Below are positions 1 to 5,918 of a stretch of 6,967 nucleotides of DNA, piece after piece. The notes beneath the pieces were generated by a model. That model was not told where the DNA came from. It saw only the letters and a list, made by a program, of their open reading frames with translations, and searched no databases. Each line of letters opens with the position of its first letter. Position 1 is the stretch's first letter. Origin of the DNA: an uncultured Collinsella sp. (lineage in GTDB: Bacteria > Actinomycetota > Coriobacteriia > Coriobacteriales > Coriobacteriaceae). The position numbers and the translations under genes were made by a program. The stretch is taken from contig CAKUCJ010000066.1 in NCBI GenBank assembly GCA_934643435.1, forward strand, positions 1 through 6,967, read 5' to 3'.

Positions 1-1202
1 AGCATGACGGCGCGATGCGGCTCGTGCTCGGAGATGAGCTCGGCGCGGGCCGTGTACTGGGCGCTCATCTCGACCTGGTGATTCCACAGGTTCATGAGCT
101 CGGCAGACGGCTTGCTGTACTCGGCCTCGAGCGTCAGGTTGCGACCGATGCGGCGGCACTTGTCCTCGAGCTTGAGCACCATATGGGTGAAGTACTTGGC
201 GGCGACCTCGCGACTCACCTTGGCGGTAACGTTGGGGTTACCGTCGCGGTCGGAGCCAATCCAGCTGCCGGGATGGAAGAACGCCGGGCACAGCGGCGGC
301 ACGGTGCCGGCCTTGTCACCCAACACCCAGTCGTCAAAACGACGATAGATGACGGGGATAACGTCGAACAGCGTGTTATCGAAGATGTCGATGATGGTAT
401 CGGCTTCCTCAACCGGCGTGGGCTTCTTGAGCGCAATGGGGCTCGTACGCACCAGGGCGTCAATCTCCTGCAGCATGTGGCGCTCGTTCTCGACCAGGTC
501 GGAGCCGCCCAGACGCGGACGCTCATCCAGCAGGTTGGAGATACGGCGAATCTTGCCCTCGACGGCTTTACGACGGGCCTCGGTGGGGTGCGCGGTAAAG
601 ACAGGGTGGAACTCGAGCTTGCCGAGCAGTTCGTTGGCGCCCTCGACACCCATCTCATCTACGAGCTGGTGGTAAGCAACGGTGAGCTCGTTGGCGGGGT
701 CGACCTCGGTATCGGTCGATGCACCGGCCTCACGCTCGCGCAGCTGCGCCACGCGGTAATTCTCCTCCGACAGGTTTGCCAGATGGAAGAAACTCGTAAA
801 GGCGCGGACGATAACCTGCTGCTTATCGAGCGGCAGGCTGTCAATCAGATCGACGACCTCGCGGAATGCCACAGCGGTGGACTCGTCGGCGGTAGGCACG
901 CCCTGCTCGTCAACGGCCTCATCGGCAGCACGCGTACCGGGGTTGCCGGCATTGGCCACAATCTCGGCCGACAAGATCTTGTCGAACAGGTCCGCGATCT
1001 CGGGATCATACTCGCTAAGCACACGACGCTCCAGGCGCAGGAACAGCGCCAGATTGTCGCGCAGCTCCTCGGGGATCTCGATCTCGGCGAGACGCTCCCT
1101 GGACTCGGCATTCGAGCCGATTCGGTTAACGAGGCGGTTGACCACGGCAGCGACGCGCGCCGCGGCTTCGGGTACAGACTGGTTGCTTAGGTTCTCAGCC
1201 AC
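1..1202 (-). CDS. ppc: Phosphoenolpyruvate carboxylase, N-terminal 400 residues (3' end outside window)
   Basis: PEPC adds bicarbonate to phosphoenolpyruvate to give oxaloacetate and phosphate, an anaplerotic step in the cytoplasm that in anaerobes can also feed succinate formation. Reading leftward from 1202, the frame stays open to the window edge, covering roughly 45% of the usual 880-930 residue protein. Two family signatures are plain. FTAHPTEARRK lies around residues 202-212, and its His205 matches the catalytic His138 of E. coli PEPC. GSWIGSDRDGNPNVT lies at residues 312-326 and corresponds to the WMGGDRDGNP block that helps form the active site. Oddities: His205 sits about 67 residues later than in E. 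coli, so the N-terminal helical part is longer, and the second Gly of GGDRDGNP is Ser317. The GTG at 1202 is preferred (GGGAGG 4 nt upstream). An in-frame ATG at 1214 would add four residues. The gene has its own -10 box, so it is probably transcribed separately from hisS. Family call is very secure; the C-terminal half cannot be assessed. Confidence 0.97.
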   Translation of the reverse strand, partial: MAENLSNQSVPEAAARVAAVVNRLVNRIGSNAESRERLAEIEIPEELRDNLALFLRLERRVLSEYDPEIADLFDKILSAEIVANAGNPGTRAADEAVDEQGVPTADESTAVAFREVVDLIDSLPLDKQQVIVRAFTSFFHLANLSEENYRVAQLREREAGASTDTEVDPANELTVAYHQLVDEMGVEGANELLGKLEFHPVFTAHPTEARRKAVEGKIRRISNLLDERPRLGGSDLVENERHMLQEIDALVRTSPIALKKPTPVEEADTIIDIFDNTLFDVIPVIYRRFDDWVLGDKAGTVPPLCPAFFHPGSWIGSDRDGNPNVTAKVSREVAAKYFTHMVLKLEDKCRRIGRNLTLEAEYSKPSAELMNLWNHQVEMSAQYTARAELISEHEPHRAVM

Positions 1203-1222
1203 GTTTCCTCCCATTCCTCCTT
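1203..1222 (-). promoter_or_regulatory. ppc ribosome binding region with two Shine-Dalgarno cores
   Basis: On the minus strand AAGGAGG (1222-1216) is followed by an in-frame ATG at 1214 and then by GGGAGG (1212-1207) and the GTG at 1202. The first core is only 1 nt from the ATG, too close for normal initiation. The second core is 4 nt from the GTG, and the first core is 13 nt from it. The GTG is therefore the better start, though the two cores together may make a strong landing site. Confidence 0.6.
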
Positions 1223-1246
1223 CTATGCACGTAACATGCGGTATTC

Positions 1247-1252
1247 ATTATA
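1247..1252 (-). promoter_or_regulatory. Probable ppc promoter, -10 box TATAAT
   Basis: The minus strand reads TATAAT, an exact sigma-70-type -10 box, 44 nt upstream of the ppc GTG. The start of transcription would be near 1240, giving a leader of about 38 nt. At 16-18 nt spacing the -35 position (about 1269-1276) reads GCCGAA/CCGAAA, which is a poor match to TTGACA, so activity may be modest or activator-dependent. The position between the upstream hairpin and the ribosome binding site supports the call. Confidence 0.55.
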
Positions 1253-1366
1253 GGCACTCGGCAAAAACTTTCGGCGCTGATTGCGCTTTACCACACAAAA
1301 GTATTTTCTGCATTGCAAGGGTTTTTGCCCTAAATGGTCGTATTTCTCGGTGGGCGGCATACGCAA

Positions 1367-1402
1367 ACGGGGGCATTCCGCATAAAAGCGAAACACCCCC
1401 GT
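1367..1402 (-). terminator. 15-bp hairpin between hisS and ppc, probable hisS transcription terminator
   Basis: Arms 1367-1381 and 1388-1402 enclose a 6-nt loop. Read as minus-strand RNA all 15 positions pair (12 Watson-Crick and 3 G-U). Read as plus-strand RNA those three become C-A mismatches, so the structure is suited to minus-strand transcripts. The hairpin starts 57 nt after the hisS stop codon and lies upstream of the ppc -10 box, which fits a terminator separating the two genes. The base is seven G-C-rich pairs, but the sequence after it (TTGCGTATG) has only a token U-run, so termination may be weak or factor-assisted. An RNA-stability stem is the alternative. Confidence 0.6.
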
Positions 1403-1459
1403 AACAATCGTTCGCCATGAGCAGAGCACGTTTGCAGGCCCGCAGCTCAAACTGATGCG

Positions 1460-2773
1460 CTACAGGCGCTCGCGAACCGCCTCGACAACGTTGTCCAGAT
1501 TGACGAATACCTCGTCGTGGCTCTCCATGTCGCGCACCTTGAACTTGCCTGCGTCAAGCTCGTCGCCACCCAGGACCAGGATGAGCTTGGCACCCACCTT
1601 GTCGGCCTGCTTAAACTGAGCCTTGAGCGAGCGGCCCTGGTAATCGGCCTCGGTCACGATGCCCGCGGCGCGGAGCTCCTGCGTGATGGCAAAGACGTTC
1701 TGACGCAGCTCCTTGCCGGCGTTGGCGACGTAGACGCACGGGGCCTCCTCGGCGCCCAAGTCGCTGCCAAAGGCCTGCAGGGCCAGCAGGGCGCGCTCAA
1801 AGCCGACAGCGAAACCGACACCTGCCGTGGGCTTACCGCCCTCGAGCTCGACCAGGCCGTCGTAGCGGCCGCCGCCACCGATGGAGCCGACACCGGCACC
1901 GGGGGCCTCGACCTCAAAGACGGTGCGGGTGTAGTAGTCCAGGCCGCGCACCAGGGTGGGATCCTCGACATACTCGATACCGGCGGCATCCAGATAGCGC
2001 TTGACCTGCTCGTAGTGCTCGCGGCACTCGTCGCACAGGTTGTCGCCCATCAGCGGGGCGTCGGCCATGATCTCGCGGCAGTGGTCATTCTTGCAGTCGA
2101 AGGCACGCAGCGGGTTGAGCTCGGCGCGCTCGCGGCACTCGTCACACATCTCGTCGGCGTGGTCGAGGATAAACTGCTTGACCTGCTCGCGATAGGCCGG
2201 ACGGCACTGGGCGTCGCCCATCGAGTTAATGAGCAGACGAAGCTTGGAAAGATCGAAGCCCAGGCGCTTGTAGAACTCCATGAGCATGATGATGCACTCG
2301 GCGTCGGCTGCCGGATCGGGAGCGCCGAGCCACTCGATGCCTACCTGGTGGAACTGACGCAGACGGCCCTTCTGGGGACGCTCGCCGCGGAACATGGCCT
2401 CGGCATAGTAGGCCTTAAACGGCGTGGAGCCCTGGGGCACCAGGTTGTTCTCCACGACGGCGCGAACCACACCGGCCGTGCCCTCGGGACGAAGCGCCAG
2501 GCGCTGCTTGGGCTTGAGCTTGGTGTCGGTGCCCTCGGTAAAGACGCGCTCCAGGTTGGCGCCGCTGAACACGCGGAACATCTCCTTGCGCACGACGTCG
2601 GTCGACTGGCCGATGCCATGGACAAACACGTCTACCTGCTCAATCGCGGGCGTCTCGATGGGCTTAAAACCAAACGGCTCGAACACGCCGGCGGCAATCT
2701 GCTGCATCTTTTGCCAGGCGCGCATCTCGGCGCCGATAAGGTCGCGGGTTCCCTCCGCCTTCTGTGCCTGCAT
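1460..2773 (-). CDS. hisS: Histidyl-tRNA synthetase, 437 aa
   Basis: This class II aminoacyl-tRNA synthetase charges tRNA-His with histidine using ATP, as a cytoplasmic dimer. The length is normal for bacterial HisRS. Visible elements in order: motif 1 region with ETPAIE (residues 40-45), motif 2 from LRPEGT (94-99) through FRGERPQKGRLRQFHQ (128-143), the histidine-A loop RGLDYYTRT (276-284) with the catalytic Arg276, the histidine-B loop GGGGRYDGL (299-307), motif 3 GFAVGFERALL (320-330), and an alpha/beta anticodon-binding domain from about 345 to the end. The insertion domain has three Cys pairs (210/213, 227/232, 247/250), which could hold a metal or be a clade feature. ATG at 2773 is chosen because AAAGGTG stands 7 nt upstream. 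A TTG at 2779 would add two residues but is almost on top of that site. There is no sign of damage. Upstream lie a consensus -10 box and the hairpin array. Confidence 0.98.
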   Translation of the reverse strand: MQAQKAEGTRDLIGAEMRAWQKMQQIAAGVFEPFGFKPIETPAIEQVDVFVHGIGQSTDVVRKEMFRVFSGANLERVFTEGTDTKLKPKQRLALRPEGTAGVVRAVVENNLVPQGSTPFKAYYAEAMFRGERPQKGRLRQFHQVGIEWLGAPDPAADAECIIMLMEFYKRLGFDLSKLRLLINSMGDAQCRPAYREQVKQFILDHADEMCDECRERAELNPLRAFDCKNDHCREIMADAPLMGDNLCDECREHYEQVKRYLDAAGIEYVEDPTLVRGLDYYTRTVFEVEAPGAGVGSIGGGGRYDGLVELEGGKPTAGVGFAVGFERALLALQAFGSDLGAEEAPCVYVANAGKELRQNVFAITQELRAAGIVTEADYQGRSLKAQFKQADKVGAKLILVLGGDELDAGKFKVRDMESHDEVFVNLDNVVEAVRERL

Positions 2774-2815
2774 GGGCAAACACCTTTCTTTTGTATCGCG
2801 TCATAGGTAACGGTC

Positions 2816-2821
2816 ATTATA
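2816..2821 (-). promoter_or_regulatory. Probable hisS promoter, -10 box TATAAT
   Basis: The minus strand reads TATAAT 42 nt upstream of the hisS ATG, placing the transcript start near 2809 with a leader of about 36 nt. With a 17-nt spacer the -35 hexamer would be 2839-2844, reading CGCCGC, which is no match to consensus and lies within the foot of the first palindrome (2837-2900). The short leader leaves no room for a T-box. Good -10 match, unsupported -35. Confidence 0.55.
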
Positions 2822-2836
2822 CGGCACAAACACAAA

Positions 2837-2900
2837 CCGCGGCGGCGCGTCTGACCGAACGAGGGTATGGGGACTCGTTCGGCCTGACGCACCGCCGCGG
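2837..2900 (-). repeat. Long palindrome IR1, proximal to hisS
   Basis: Arms 2837-2863 and 2874-2900 (27 nt each) surround a 10-nt loop. Twenty-four positions are Watson-Crick. The others are C-A (2846/2891), T-T (2852/2885) and A-C (2854/2883) on the plus strand. As minus-strand RNA the C-A and A-C become G-U pairs, leaving one mismatch. It starts 16 nt upstream of the hisS -10 box. There is no U-run after it, so it is not a classic terminator. Its arm layout resembles IR3 (CCGyGGC at the foot, CCGAA near the apex). Confidence 0.9.
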
Positions 2901-2904
2901 CATG

Positions 2905-2966
2905 TGATCCGTTTTCCTCCGTCCCCGAGGGATATGTGATCGAAGGGGACGGAGGAAAACGGATCA
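2905..2966. repeat. Perfect 22-bp palindrome IR2, REP-like
   Basis: Arms 2905-2926 and 2945-2966 are exact reverse complements over 22 nt around an 18-nt loop. The arm begins TGATCCG and ends CCGTCCCC, with a T/C-rich middle. The octamer ATGTGATC occurs at 2902-2909 and again in the loop at 2934-2941, and GATC occurs three times (2906, 2938, 2962). There is no U-run on either side. The lack of any mismatch suggests recent arrival or strong constraint. A dispersed intergenic palindromic element is a reasonable reading but needs a genome-wide search. Confidence 0.92.
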
Positions 2967-2976
2967 TTTCGTGCGC

Positions 2977-3040
2977 CCGTGGCCGCCTTGGAAACCGAAT
3001 GATGGTACGAGCAGCCATTCGGCTCCCAAGGCCGCCACGG
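2977..3040 (-). repeat. Long palindrome IR3, just downstream of the MFS gene
   Basis: Arms 2977-3001 and 3016-3040 (25 nt each) surround a 14-nt loop. Twenty-two positions are Watson-Crick. The rest are C-C (2984/3033) and two A-C (2992/3025 and 2994/3023) on the plus strand, the latter two becoming G-U in minus-strand RNA. It begins 35 nt after the MFS stop codon and may terminate or stabilise that message, although no U-run follows. The foot and apex sequences and one wobble position are shared with IR1. Confidence 0.9.
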
Positions 3041-3075
3041 ACAGAACGGGGCAAACAGAATAGCGTGGAAGGCGT

Positions 3076-4380
3076 TTACTCCCCTGCCACGCTTGCGCGC
3101 AGCTTGGCGGCGATGGGCTCGGATGCCAGCAGGAACGCGAGCATGACCACGGAGCACACCAGGCACACGATCCAGGTGCTCGCAAAGGAGCCCGTGGCAT
3201 CGAACAGCACGCCCGAGACAATGGCGCCCACGGTGCCACCGACCATCTCGAGCGAGGTGATGGTGCCCGTGACCTTACCCAGGTCGGCCATACCGAACTG
3301 CTTGGACGCGGCGATAGTGGGCGTGATGGTGCCCATGCACGTTCCGATACCAAAGCTCACGGCGGCCACAATAGGGCCAAGGTCTGTCGTCGGGAAGCAC
3401 AGCGCCACGCAGGCGACAATGCACGCAACAGAGCCAAGGATGTTGCCAAAACGCAGGCCAAAGCGGTCGTAGATCGCACCGAGCGAAATCTTGGCGATAA
3501 CGACCGTGACCATGTAGGCCGAAAGCACGGTACCCGCCCACATGGGGTCGTGGCCGCCCGTGACGATCTTGGCGCCGTTGACGGTAACACTCGTCATGTT
3601 CGTAACCTGGTTGGGCAGGATTGCGCCATTAACCAGACCCATAAAGAGGAAAGCGACGACGAGCAGCCAAAATGCCGGGCTCTTCTTGATGCGCGACCAA
3701 CCCACGCTGACCTCGGGGACTGCCTTCTCGTTTTTGTCGCCCGCAGGCGAGGCAGACGGATCGCCCGGGTTCTCACCGAGCGGCTTGAGGCCGATCTCGG
3801 AGGGCTTGGTGCGGAAGGAATAGGCAGTAATGGGCAGCGCTGCAACGATGCAGATAGCAGCGAGCACCAGGAAGGCGGAACGCCAGCCCACGCTCACGAT
3901 CAGCGAGCTCACGATCGGCGAGAGGATGGCACCACCAAAGCCCGAGCCCGAAAGCGCGATGGAGATGGCAAGGCCGCGCTTAGCGGTAAACCAGTTGGCG
4001 GTCACCAGGCTAATGAGCAGACGGGTCGAGGCCACGGCAAAGCAGCCCGAGACGGCAAAGAGCACATAGACCTGCCAAAGCTCGCCGACAAAGCTCATGC
4101 CTACGAGCACCGCCGAGGTGGCGATGACGGTAAGCGAACCCAAAATGCGGCCGCTTACCTTGTCGGCAACATGGCCGATGACAAGCGAGCCCACAACGCT
4201 CACCACGGTAGAGATGGCGTTGGAAATGTTGTACTGGGCAAGCGTGATCCCAAGGTCGCTGACGATGAGCGGCTGGAACAGGCTCATGCAGTTGACGAAG
4301 ATGGTGTAGCACGTGGCCATGATCACAAAACCGGAGGCCACCACAAGCCAGCCAGGGAAGAACTTACGTTGCTGGGACAT
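3076..4380 (-). CDS. Major facilitator superfamily permease, OFA/MCT-like, 434 aa
   Basis: Predicted 12-helix inner-membrane secondary transporter. The first helix begins at FPGWLVVASGFVI (about residue 8). The loop between helices 2 and 3 carries an MFS motif A variant, GHVADKVSGRIL (69-80), repeated in the second half as GAIYDRFGLRFG (301-312). NWFTAKRGLAIS (129-140) and the Gly-rich helix after it resemble the oxalate/formate antiporter and monocarboxylate transporter group. A hydrophilic cytoplasmic loop at about 190-235 (RTKPSEIGL and following) separates the two six-helix halves, as expected. The substrate cannot be read from sequence; a small carboxylate is a family-based guess. ATG 4380 has AAGGAG 4 nt upstream. 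The M20 amidohydrolase gene ends 123 nt upstream, with a compound palindrome between, so co-transcription is possible but attenuated. I see no convincing promoter of its own in 4381-4420. IR3 follows the stop. Confidence 0.93.
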   Translation of the reverse strand: MSQQRKFFPGWLVVASGFVIMATCYTIFVNCMSLFQPLIVSDLGITLAQYNISNAISTVVSVVGSLVIGHVADKVSGRILGSLTVIATSAVLVGMSFVGELWQVYVLFAVSGCFAVASTRLLISLVTANWFTAKRGLAISIALSGSGFGGAILSPIVSSLIVSVGWRSAFLVLAAICIVAALPITAYSFRTKPSEIGLKPLGENPGDPSASPAGDKNEKAVPEVSVGWSRIKKSPAFWLLVVAFLFMGLVNGAILPNQVTNMTSVTVNGAKIVTGGHDPMWAGTVLSAYMVTVVIAKISLGAIYDRFGLRFGNILGSVACIVACVALCFPTTDLGPIVAAVSFGIGTCMGTITPTIAASKQFGMADLGKVTGTITSLEMVGGTVGAIVSGVLFDATGSFASTWIVCLVCSVVMLAFLLASEPIAAKLRASVAGE

Positions 4381-4420
4381 ACTGCTCCTTTATAAACAAA
4401 CGAATAGCCTGCGCCGGGCG

Positions 4421-4510
4421 CCGGTAGTGCCCAAGATTGCCTTGAAAGACAAGGGCATAGGCCTTATGGCCATGCCCGCAGGCTTGAAAGGCAAGGTTGG
4501 GTACTACCGG
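4421..4510. repeat. Compound palindrome spanning the M20 stop codon
   Basis: Arms 4421-4463 and 4468-4510 (43 nt each, 4-nt loop) form a long imperfect hairpin. The outer foot CCGGTAGT and the inner GGCC pair exactly, with mismatches and a shift by one base near GGGCAT. Each arm also holds its own small palindrome: CCTTG-AAAGA-CAAGG at 4440-4454 and CTTG-AAAGG-CAAG at 4483-4495. So CTTGAAAGrCAAGG is a direct repeat (4441-4454, 4483-4496) within an inverted repeat. The M20 TAG stop (4504-4506) is inside the right arm. It may serve as terminator or processing stem between M20 and MFS; no U-run follows on either strand. Confidence 0.8.
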
Positions 4511-5802
4511 TGGTCGGCGATGTAACCTAAGGCAACTGCCGCATACGCTGCAGCGCCGAGCGGCAATTCGGCATCGTTAAAGCGCGCCTTGGGATGATGC
4601 TGGGCAAAATGCTCGTCCGTGTCAGTCACGGCTGCACCCACGGTAAAGTACGCGCTCGGGACCTCGCTCGAGATCAGCGCGAAGTCCTCACTCGCCATGG
4701 CATGGAACAGCGGCAGGAAAGCGGCCTTAGGCAGCACCGCGCCCACATAGCCAAGCGAAGCCTTGGTCATATCGTCGTCCAGCACGAGCGGCGGAACATC
4801 CGAGAGCGTCTCGATGGTCGCCGGGGTGCGATACGTCGCCGCCACACCGTTGACGACCTCGGCGATACGCTCCTTGAGATGTGCCATGAGCTCGACATCG
4901 AAACCGCGCAGCGTTCCCTCGAGCACACAGGTGTCGGGAATGACGTTTGCGGCCTGACCGCCGGCAAACTTGCCCACGGTAAGTGCGACCTCTTTAGCAG
5001 CCGGCACTTCGCGAGCGATAAGCTCCTGAAGCGCCAGATGAACATGCACACCCGCCGTGATGGGGTCGATGCAAATCTCGGGACTCGAGCCGTGGCCGCC
5101 CTTGCCCTGGAGTGTGATGCGAAAACCGTATACGCCCGAGAGTGCGGGGCTGCCATAGAGCACCAGGCCAAGCGGCGACTGGCTGTTGACGTGCATGGCG
5201 AAGGCCGCCTGGGGACGCGGGTTCTGGAGCAGGCCATCGGCAATAGCGGCGCGGGCGCCCTCAAAGGTCTCCTCGCCCGGCTGGAACAGCAGCTTGACCG
5301 TGGCGTTGGCAGCTACGAGCTCGGCCTCGCGTGCCTTGAGCAGGCGGGACGCGCCAAGCAACGCCGTCGCATGCATATCGTGGCCGCAAGCGTGCATGCA
5401 GCCGTTGATGGAGGCGAAGGGCTCGCCCGACTCCTCGACAACGGGCAGGGCATCCATATCGCCACGGAGCATGATGACCGTACCTGCCTGCTCGTCTGTG
5501 CACGTACCATTGCCCTGGGTCGCTGCGACGGCACCGGCGCCGATGAGGCCAACGACACAGGAGCCATCGACAAGCACGGCATAGGGAATATCCATCTCGT
5601 TCAGACGCGCCTGGATATAGGCGGACGTCTGCGGAAGGTTGTTACCGAGCTCGGGGGTCTGATGGAGGTCGTGGCGCCATGCGGCAAGTTCATCGGCAAA
5701 TGCCTGAGCCTCTGTGACCAGGCCATCGCCGATAGCGGTCTGCGCCACCGCAGTGGTCTGAGGCGCTGGTTGCGGTTGAAGATCGGACAGAGCTGGTGCC
5801 AT
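4504..5802 (-). CDS. M20D family metallo-amidohydrolase (N-acyl amino acid / hippurate / IAA-conjugate hydrolase type), 432 aa
   Basis: Cytoplasmic di-zinc (or Mn) hydrolase that cleaves an amide between an acyl group and an amino acid or small peptide. Seen in order: WRHDLHQTPELG (42-53), the RGDMDALP block (113-120), HACGHDMH (137-144), FQPGEE (173-178), HV (204-205), GKGGHGSSPE (233-242) with DPI at 246-248, and SEDF (371-374). By comparison with the family, Cys139, His141, Glu178, His204 and His402 are the metal ligands and Glu177 the catalytic base, so all are present. The dimerisation domain occupies about 223-330. Length fits, with about 30 extra Ala/Gln/Pro-rich residues at the N terminus that do not look like a signal peptide. 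ATG 5802 has GGAGG 6 nt upstream. The exact substrate is unknown. The adjoining MFS permease may import substrate or handle a product. The DMT terminator lies upstream, so a promoter is expected in 5803-5880, but I see no good match. Confidence 0.94.
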   Translation of the reverse strand: MAPALSDLQPQPAPQTTAVAQTAIGDGLVTEAQAFADELAAWRHDLHQTPELGNNLPQTSAYIQARLNEMDIPYAVLVDGSCVVGLIGAGAVAATQGNGTCTDEQAGTVIMLRGDMDALPVVEESGEPFASINGCMHACGHDMHATALLGASRLLKAREAELVAANATVKLLFQPGEETFEGARAAIADGLLQNPRPQAAFAMHVNSQSPLGLVLYGSPALSGVYGFRITLQGKGGHGSSPEICIDPITAGVHVHLALQELIAREVPAAKEVALTVGKFAGGQAANVIPDTCVLEGTLRGFDVELMAHLKERIAEVVNGVAATYRTPATIETLSDVPPLVLDDDMTKASLGYVGAVLPKAAFLPLFHAMASEDFALISSEVPSAYFTVGAAVTDTDEHFAQHHPKARFNDAELPLGAAAYAAVALGYIADHR

Positions 5803-5880
5803 AGATGCCCTCCAGTACTATTTTTGCAGCAAACACTTTGATAACGTAAAGCGCAAGGCATAACTGTAAAGGCGGGGCAT

Positions 5881-5907
5881 AAAAAACGCCGCCCCAGAAG
5901 GGCGGCG
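5881..5907 (-). terminator. Rho-independent terminator of the DMT permease gene
   Basis: On the minus strand an 8-bp all-G/C stem (CGCCGCCC, 5907-5900, with GGGCGGCG, 5894-5887) and a 5-nt loop are followed at once by six T (5886-5881). The stem begins 11 nt after the DMT stop codon. This is the only textbook terminator in the window, and it separates the DMT gene from the M20 gene. Confidence 0.93.
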
Positions 5908-5918
5908 CAACAAGTTGT

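Noticed and set aside
15..1190. Plus-strand open frame of 391 codons opposite ppc
   Set aside because: The minus strand encodes an unmistakable PEPC with conserved motifs. The plus frame has no recognisable domain and is the expected antisense shadow in GC-rich coding DNA.
1223..1450. Minus-strand 75-codon frame in the hisS-ppc gap
   Set aside because: It covers the hairpin and the ppc -10 box, has no domain, and its composition is unlike the neighbouring genes.
1517..2806. Plus-strand open frame of 429 codons opposite hisS
   Set aside because: Exactly antisense to a complete HisRS; Leu/Gly/His-rich composition without motifs.
2774..2836. T-box leader for hisS
   Set aside because: The probable leader is only about 36 nt and lacks room for specifier and antiterminator stems.
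2837..3040. CRISPR array
   Set aside because: The three units are palindromes of unequal sequence, not identical direct repeats with unique spacers, and no cas genes are near.
2837..3040. Terminal inverted repeats of an insertion sequence
   Set aside because: No transposase frame lies between any pair of arms; loops are only 10-18 nt.
2801..3166. Minus-strand frames of 121-140 codons across the MFS-hisS gap
   Set aside because: They run through all three palindromes and into neighbouring genes in other frames; they exist because the hairpin arms lack stops.
3550..4395. Plus-strand open frame of 281 codons opposite the MFS gene
   Set aside because: Antisense to helices of the permease. Its polar His/Asp/Arg-rich composition is what complementing hydrophobic codons gives.
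4594..5841. Plus-strand open frame of 415 codons opposite the amidohydrolase
   Set aside because: Antisense to a gene with all M20 metal ligands; no family resemblance.
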